A DNA stretch of 34,290 bases from a virus, in the IMG/VR virus record IMGVR_UViG_3300042368_001852, positions 1 through 34,290 of that record; one strand, given 5' to 3'. Under the pieces are notes generated by a model. The model was not told the origin of the DNA. It made no database searches and saw nothing but the letters and a program-made list of their open reading frames with translations. The position numbers were made by a program, and so were the translations under genes. Shown here one piece after another: positions 30,495-34,290 of the stretch (the stretch's first letter is position 1; each line of letters starts with the position of its first letter).

Positions 30495-30753
30495 CTTGGG
30501 CTTCCACCTGTTGGCCGAAGTGTAAGCGCGGGGCGGCAGCTGTCACGATGAGCGGCACCAGCAGGCTGAGCACGAGGCAGATACCTAGGCCGATGTTCAC
30601 CCTGGCGGAGACTGCATCAATCCGATCGTCGCGCCTCTTGTCTGCATCGTCCCTCGTGCTCTGCCCGGTCATGAACGTGTCCAGCTTCGTGCGGACAATG
30701 ATCAGCTCCTCGTAGATCTTGAGGTGCGAGACCTTCTCTGTGTCCTCTGCCAT
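30478..30753 (-). CDS. Single-pass membrane protein, putative holin or spanin partner
   Basis: A 91-residue protein with an N-terminal charged helix (KIYEELIIVRTKLDTF, then DDADKRRDDRIDAV) and one membrane segment near residues 53-73 (IGLGICLVLSLLVPLIVTAA), ending in a short polar tail. Topology suits a phage holin of the tail-anchored type. I use ATG 30753 with GGAGGAGG upstream. It starts the lysis cassette, 24 bp after the gpD-like gene. Confidence 0.55.
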   Translation of the reverse strand: MAEDTEKVSHLKIYEELIIVRTKLDTFMTGQSTRDDADKRRDDRIDAVSARVNIGLGICLVLSLLVPLIVTAAAPRLHFGQQVEAQDERRP

Positions 30754-30777
30754 CAAGCCTCCTCCGTCAGGGATAGG

Positions 30778-32241
30778 TTACCGAAGCCGCCAGTATTCGG
30801 GCGTGCGGCCGTAGGCGCTGGTGTAGCTCCCCTCGCCCGCCGACCATGTGAAGCTGCCCCGGCTGGAGCTGTTGCTGATGATCGTCCGCCCGTCGGTCTG
30901 CACCACCCCGATGTGGGGGTATGGCGGGCTGCCGTTGTCGCGCATGATCGCAATGGCGCCAGGCTCCGGGCCCGACAGCAGGGTGCCGGCCCCGCCGGCA
31001 AGGACCGATCGAGCGTTCGGCACGTAGTTGCTGTTGCCCCACGGTGGCGTGATGCCAGCGCTGCGCAGGACCTTGTTCACCGCGTAGAGGCAGGCGTTGT
31101 TGCCACCGTCCGGGCCGCCCCTGGTGTTCATCCCGCGCGCGCGCTCGGCCGCCTGCGCGATCAGCCGCGCCTTCTCGCTCGCCGGCCGGCCGTTGTTCGC
31201 CCCGGCTCGCACCCCGTTCATACCCACGCCGCCGCCGGCCTGGCCCGATGTCCACTCGTCGTTGTCGCTGCCCTCGGTGCCGCATTCCACCGAGGTGCTG
31301 TAGCCCCCGCCCGCGAGATCGTGCGTGATGCTCTTCGCCTGCCAGGTGCCATCCACCTCCGGCCGGAACCCCCGCAGCGTGATGCTCCCCTCGGCGTTCA
31401 CGTCCGGCCGGCCCTGCATCTGCAGGCTCACCCGCACCTCCCCCGATCGGAAGGACTGCAGCCGGGCCGCCGCCGCCTTCTCCGCCTCCGCCTGGGTCTT
31501 GTGCAGCTGGCGCTCCTCGAACACCGGCAGCTGGCCGCTGCTCTCGCCCGCCGTCACCACCTTCTCGGTGTTGGTGGTGCGGTCGATCCATCGGGCCTTC
31601 ACCCCGCCGTAGGCGCCGCGCCCTTTCAGCGTCGCCCGCCAGTTGCTCACCTCCTCGAGGCGGATCGTCGCGCCGCCGGCGGTGTTCGGCTGGCCCCGGG
31701 GCACCACCACCAGCTTCCCGTCCGCTGGCTTGATCACCGCCCCGTAGCGCTCCGCCAGACGGGTGAGGAAGCCCTGGTCCGTCTCGTTCGTCTGGTCCTC
31801 GTGCTGGATCTGCAGGCCCGCCAGGTCGCCCTTCACCACCACCTGCAGGCCGTTGCGCTTCCCGATCTCCTGCACGATCTGGCCCAGGGTCTTGCGGTCC
31901 CAGCTCTGGGTGCGGCTCTCCTTCACCAGCTCCGGGGCCGTCTGCGCCGCAGTGGCGCGGATCACCATCGACCGAGGGCCCATGCTCAGGTCCACGTCAT
32001 CGACGGCGTAGGCGCCCATGTAGGTGGGCTTGCGGGCGCCGTTGCTGTAGCCAAGCCAGACACGCAGCCAGGCCCCGTAGCGGGGCACCTCCATCCGCTT
32101 GTCGCGGTCATCGATCGTCAGCTCCAGGCTGTCGGACTGCTGGCCCGCCTGGTCCGTGATCCGCAGGCTCACCAGCCGGTCGCGGATCCTGTCGGTGATG
32201 TCGGTGCCGTCGGCCTCGATGCGGAACGAGGGGGTGCTCAT
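30778..32241 (-). CDS. Baseplate hub protein gpD-like, fused to a cell-wall hydrolase
   Basis: A 487-residue protein. Residues 1-345 match the P2 gpD/late control protein (tail spike hub): DSLELTIDDRDKRM, MGAYAVDDVDLSMGPRSMVIRA-type segments, QTNETDQGFLTRLAERYGAVI. A C-terminal domain of about 110 residues resembles NlpC/P60- or CHAP-type hydrolases: NNACLYAVNKVL (C384), PGAIAIMRDN and PPYPHIGVVQTDG (H443). P2 gpD is 387 residues, so the extra part is an addition. The fusion would place a peptidoglycan hydrolase at the tail tip for entry. It overlaps gpX by 4 bp. Confidence 0.85.
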   Translation of the reverse strand: MSTPSFRIEADGTDITDRIRDRLVSLRITDQAGQQSDSLELTIDDRDKRMEVPRYGAWLRVWLGYSNGARKPTYMGAYAVDDVDLSMGPRSMVIRATAAQTAPELVKESRTQSWDRKTLGQIVQEIGKRNGLQVVVKGDLAGLQIQHEDQTNETDQGFLTRLAERYGAVIKPADGKLVVVPRGQPNTAGGATIRLEEVSNWRATLKGRGAYGGVKARWIDRTTNTEKVVTAGESSGQLPVFEERQLHKTQAEAEKAAAARLQSFRSGEVRVSLQMQGRPDVNAEGSITLRGFRPEVDGTWQAKSITHDLAGGGYSTSVECGTEGSDNDEWTSGQAGGGVGMNGVRAGANNGRPASEKARLIAQAAERARGMNTRGGPDGGNNACLYAVNKVLRSAGITPPWGNSNYVPNARSVLAGGAGTLLSGPEPGAIAIMRDNGSPPYPHIGVVQTDGRTIISNSSSRGSFTWSAGEGSYTSAYGRTPEYWRLR

Positions 32242-32450
32242 GGATCCCAGATCCTCACCGTCTCGGTGGTGCTCGGGGCCGGGAGCTCCGGCAGGCTGAT
32301 CACCAGCCCATCGGGCAGGACCGGGGCCATGTCCGCCAGGCCCGGGTTCGCCGCCAGCACCACCTCCACCGTCTGCTGGGTGCGGCCGTAGTACCGCCAG
32401 CAGATGGCATCGATCTCATCGAACTGCTGGGTGACGTAGAGCTGGCTCAT
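32238..32450 (-). CDS. Tail protein X-like (LysM-type)
   Basis: A 70-residue protein of the P2 gpX family, small LysM-like proteins that join the tail hub. Features: FDEIDAICWRYYGRTQQTVEVVLAANPGL and ADMAPVLPDGLVISLP. Length fits (P2 gpX is 67). It sits between gpU- and gpD-like genes as in P2. ATG 32450 overlaps the gpU stop by 4 bp. Confidence 0.88.
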   Translation of the reverse strand: MSQLYVTQQFDEIDAICWRYYGRTQQTVEVVLAANPGLADMAPVLPDGLVISLPELPAPSTTETVRIWDP

Positions 32451-33376
32451 GGTTGGATCAGGCCCCGCACGGCGGAGGTGATGAAGGGGTCCACATCCAG
32501 GATGGTGGTGATGGTGGCGGCGTTGCGCACCATGTCGCCGAGGGCGGCGCCGGCCGGGCCCGATCCGCCGATCGCCTGGAGCACCCCGGAGGTGGCGGGC
32601 CGGAGGGCTTCGAGGGCCACGGCAATCGCCGGTGCGCCGCGGCCCTGGGCCACCTGCTGCACCATCTGCGCTGCGTTGATGCCCTGCTGGAGCCAGCCGC
32701 CGGCCTGGCTGGTGTCGATGCCGGCGAGGCCGAAGGCGCCAAGCGCCGCGCCCACGTAGTCGCGGTTGGTGATCGCCCGCGCGATCGATGCCACCTGCCC
32801 GAGGTTCAGGCCCGCCGCCTGGGGGGAGACCGGCAGGCCGGCGATCGAGGCCAGGCCGTTGAGGCCGATGGCGTCGAAGGCCCCGCCGGATGCGGTGAAC
32901 AGGCCGACGCCGGCCGCCAGCTGCGCGAGGGCAGAGGATGGCGACGACACGTTCGCCAGGGCCAGCGGGCTGGCGGCCTGGCCGGGGTCGTCCTCCACGT
33001 AGCGGCCGAGGGAGACGGAGAAGGTGATCTGGCGGGCCCCGCCGCCGGGGGCGAAGGTGCTCTGGCCCTCGCGGATCTGGCGGATCGCCCACTTCCCGAA
33101 CACCCGGCCGTTGCCGTTGGTGAGCATCTGCGGCTCGCCCTTCGCGGCCAGGGTCCGCAGCGTCTCCATCGTCGCCTGGGTGCCGGAGAGGCCGGGCAGC
33201 AGCACCCCGTCCAGGGTGATCTCCTGTGCTCCAGGGCCGAGGAACTGCAGCGCCGGATCCCGCAGCAGCCGGTCCTGCTGCTCCCAGCGGAACTCGGCCG
33301 TGCGGTCCAGCGACTGCGGCACGCCGTTGGGGATGTCGAACTGGAAGTCGCCGAGCTGGAAGAGAGGGCGGGCCAT
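32447..33376 (-). CDS. Tail protein gpU-like with long C-terminal extension
   Basis: A 309-residue protein. The first 130 residues match the P2 gpU family of tail-terminal or baseplate-associated proteins: PLFQLGDFQFDIPNG, PALQFLGPGAQEITLDGVL, LRTLAAKGEPQMLTNGNG and GKWAIRQIREGQSTF. P2 gpU has 159 residues, so here an Ala/Gly/Leu-rich extension of about 150 residues follows. It is 2 bp from the tape measure stop, as in P2-like phages. Family is secure, the role of the extension unknown. Confidence 0.85.
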   Translation of the reverse strand: MARPLFQLGDFQFDIPNGVPQSLDRTAEFRWEQQDRLLRDPALQFLGPGAQEITLDGVLLPGLSGTQATMETLRTLAAKGEPQMLTNGNGRVFGKWAIRQIREGQSTFAPGGGARQITFSVSLGRYVEDDPGQAASPLALANVSSPSSALAQLAAGVGLFTASGGAFDAIGLNGLASIAGLPVSPQAAGLNLGQVASIARAITNRDYVGAALGAFGLAGIDTSQAGGWLQQGINAAQMVQQVAQGRGAPAIAVALEALRPATSGVLQAIGGSGPAGAALGDMVRNAATITTILDVDPFITSAVRGLIQP

Positions 33377-33378
33377 GG

Positions 33379-34290
33379 TCAGTCGTTCAGCAGGGTGCGG
33401 TGCTCGGCCTCGAGGCGGCGCACCATGTCGGCCAGCGCAACCTCGACCTGGTGCGCGATGGCGTTGGCGTCGCCGCCCGAGGCGTTGATCGTGACGTTGG
33501 CGTTGAGCACCAGCGGCGCGCGCGAGGTGGCCCCGGCGGCGGGGGCAGGGCCAGCCAGCAGGGCCGCCATGGCAGCGGCGGAGAGGGGCCGAGCGACGCG
33601 GGGCACGACCGACCCGTCGAGACCGGGCACGAAGAGCTCACGGCGCCGCTCGCCCACGATGTAGGGGAAGCCGGCGCGGACGCGGCCGCCGAGGGCCCGG
33701 CCAGGGATCGAGGGCACGGGCACGATGTTGTTGCTGGGCGCCACCGCCGTGAAGGGGGCGGCAGCCGGAGCCGCAGGGGCCTCCCCGCCGCCGCCGACCA
33801 TCGAGCCGATGCGGCTGACGGCGCCGCCGATCCAGCCGAAGAGAGCGCCGGCCCGGGCCTTCAGCCCGTCGATGATCGAGGTGATGATCCGCTGCCCGAT
33901 GTTCGCCCTGGTGAAGAGCAGCCAGATGGCGGTGGGGATCGGGGCGATGATCCCGAGCAGCGCCATCGGCAGGCGGCTGGTGGCCTGGATCACGCTCTGC
34001 CAGAGGCGGGAGAAGAAGCCGCTGATCGGCCGCCAGTTCTTGACGATGACGAACGCCAGGGCGCCGATGCCGAGGATCGCGGCGGCGGCGATGCCGATCG
34101 GGCCGGTGGCGAGCACCATGAACACCGTGCCGAGGCCGGCGATGATCGGGCTCGCTGCCGCGATCGCTGCGCCGATGGTGCCGATGGCGGTGATCACCCC
34201 CGCGATGATCGGCAGGGCGATCACCAGGCCGGCCAGGGCGCCGCCGATCAGCACGATGCCGGTCACCAGCCACTGGTTGTTCTGCGCCCA
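33379..34290 (-). CDS. Tape measure protein, C-terminal part (5' end outside window)
   Basis: An open frame enters from the right edge and ends at 33379. The visible 303 residues contain long hydrophobic stretches (GIVLIGGALAGLVIALPII, IGTIGAAIAAASPIIAG, GIAAAAILGIGALAFVIV), then VKNWRPISGFF, Gly/Ala/Pro-rich linkers and a C-terminal GRALGGRVRAGFPYIVGERRRELFVPG typical of phage tape measure proteins, closing with a charged helix. It sets tail length and is ejected with DNA. The start is not seen, so the GTG at 34266 is probably internal. Confidence 0.88.
   Translation of the reverse strand, partial: WAQNNQWLVTGIVLIGGALAGLVIALPIIAGVITAIGTIGAAIAAASPIIAGLGTVFMVLATGPIGIAAAAILGIGALAFVIVKNWRPISGFFSRLWQSVIQATSRLPMALLGIIAPIPTAIWLLFTRANIGQRIITSIIDGLKARAGALFGWIGGAVSRIGSMVGGGGEAPAAPAAAPFTAVAPSNNIVPVPSIPGRALGGRVRAGFPYIVGERRRELFVPGLDGSVVPRVARPLSAAAMAALLAGPAPAAGATSRAPLVLNANVTINASGGDANAIAHQVEVALADMVRRLEAEHRTLLND

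Noticed and set aside
30724-32391. 555-codon plus-strand frame opposite the gpD-like gene
   Set aside because: Low-complexity His/Ala/Arg/Pro composition and antisense to a gene with clear family motifs.
4050-34170. Enrichment of HIP1 palindromes (GCGATCGC) as a host marker
   Set aside because: Only about three copies were noticed, near 4055, 16937 and 34160, which is not clearly above chance in GC-rich DNA.

Overview
This window reads as about 34 kb of a temperate tailed-phage genome, GC-rich, densely packed, with every recognisable gene a phage gene or phage cargo. The likely host is a high-GC unicellular cyanobacterium of the Synechococcus/Cyanobium type. That is an inference from the tRNA-Met-like attachment core, several small proteins resembling ones I associate with cyanobacterial prophages, and translation starts that mostly lack a Shine-Dalgarno. 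The head is lambda-like (Nu1, GpA-type terminase, gpW, lambda-B-type portal, protease-capsid fusion, DUF2190 cement protein). The tail is P2-like (tape measure, gpU, gpX, gpD), so the particle should be a myovirus.

Layout. Positions 1-8309 (minus strand) hold DNA packaging and head genes: ParB-like protein, a cupin-like/ParB-like remnant pair, terminase subunits, gpW, portal, protease-capsid fusion and cement protein. Positions 8310-9690 hold two short tail-related genes and two non-coding stretches rich in palindromes and repeats. Positions 9687-15216 (minus) form a replication/nuclease operon: primase-helicase, four small genes, a VRR-NUC nuclease and an SF2 helicase. Positions 15217-15371 form a divergent control region. 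Positions 15372-22538 (plus) hold recombination and early genes: RecE-like nuclease, RecT, an HTH protein, SSB, small membrane and DNA-binding proteins, a mini PolX-type nucleotidyltransferase and a coiled-coil protein. Positions 22539-22914 hold a terminator and the attP-like site, which is the 3' half of a CAT-anticodon tRNA. Positions 22915-27501 (plus) hold small genes, a tyrosine integrase, an OB-fold protein and a DNA methyltransferase. Positions 27517-28794 encode a vanadium haloperoxidase homologue as cargo. Positions 28795-34290 (minus) hold the lysis cassette and P2-like tail genes, ending inside the tape measure gene.

The structural genes run off both ends, with head genes leaving on the left and tail genes entering on the right, while the att core lies between phage genes. 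That is the arrangement of a circular or permuted phage genome, not of an integrated prophage with host flanks.

The main discoveries are: (1) a recurrent 15-bp imperfect dyad, GTAAC-N5-GTTAC, in six places, always oriented with transcription 60-90 bp before a start codon and in four of them followed at a near-fixed distance by GATGA; (2) a haloperoxidase with a complete vanadate-binding residue set; (3) four perfect GTTGCGCAAC palindromes bracketing the gap upstream of the ParB-like gene; (4) nine CTCACG/CGTGAG hexamers between the primase and tail-Z genes; and (5) a tRNA-derived attP with candidate arm sites.
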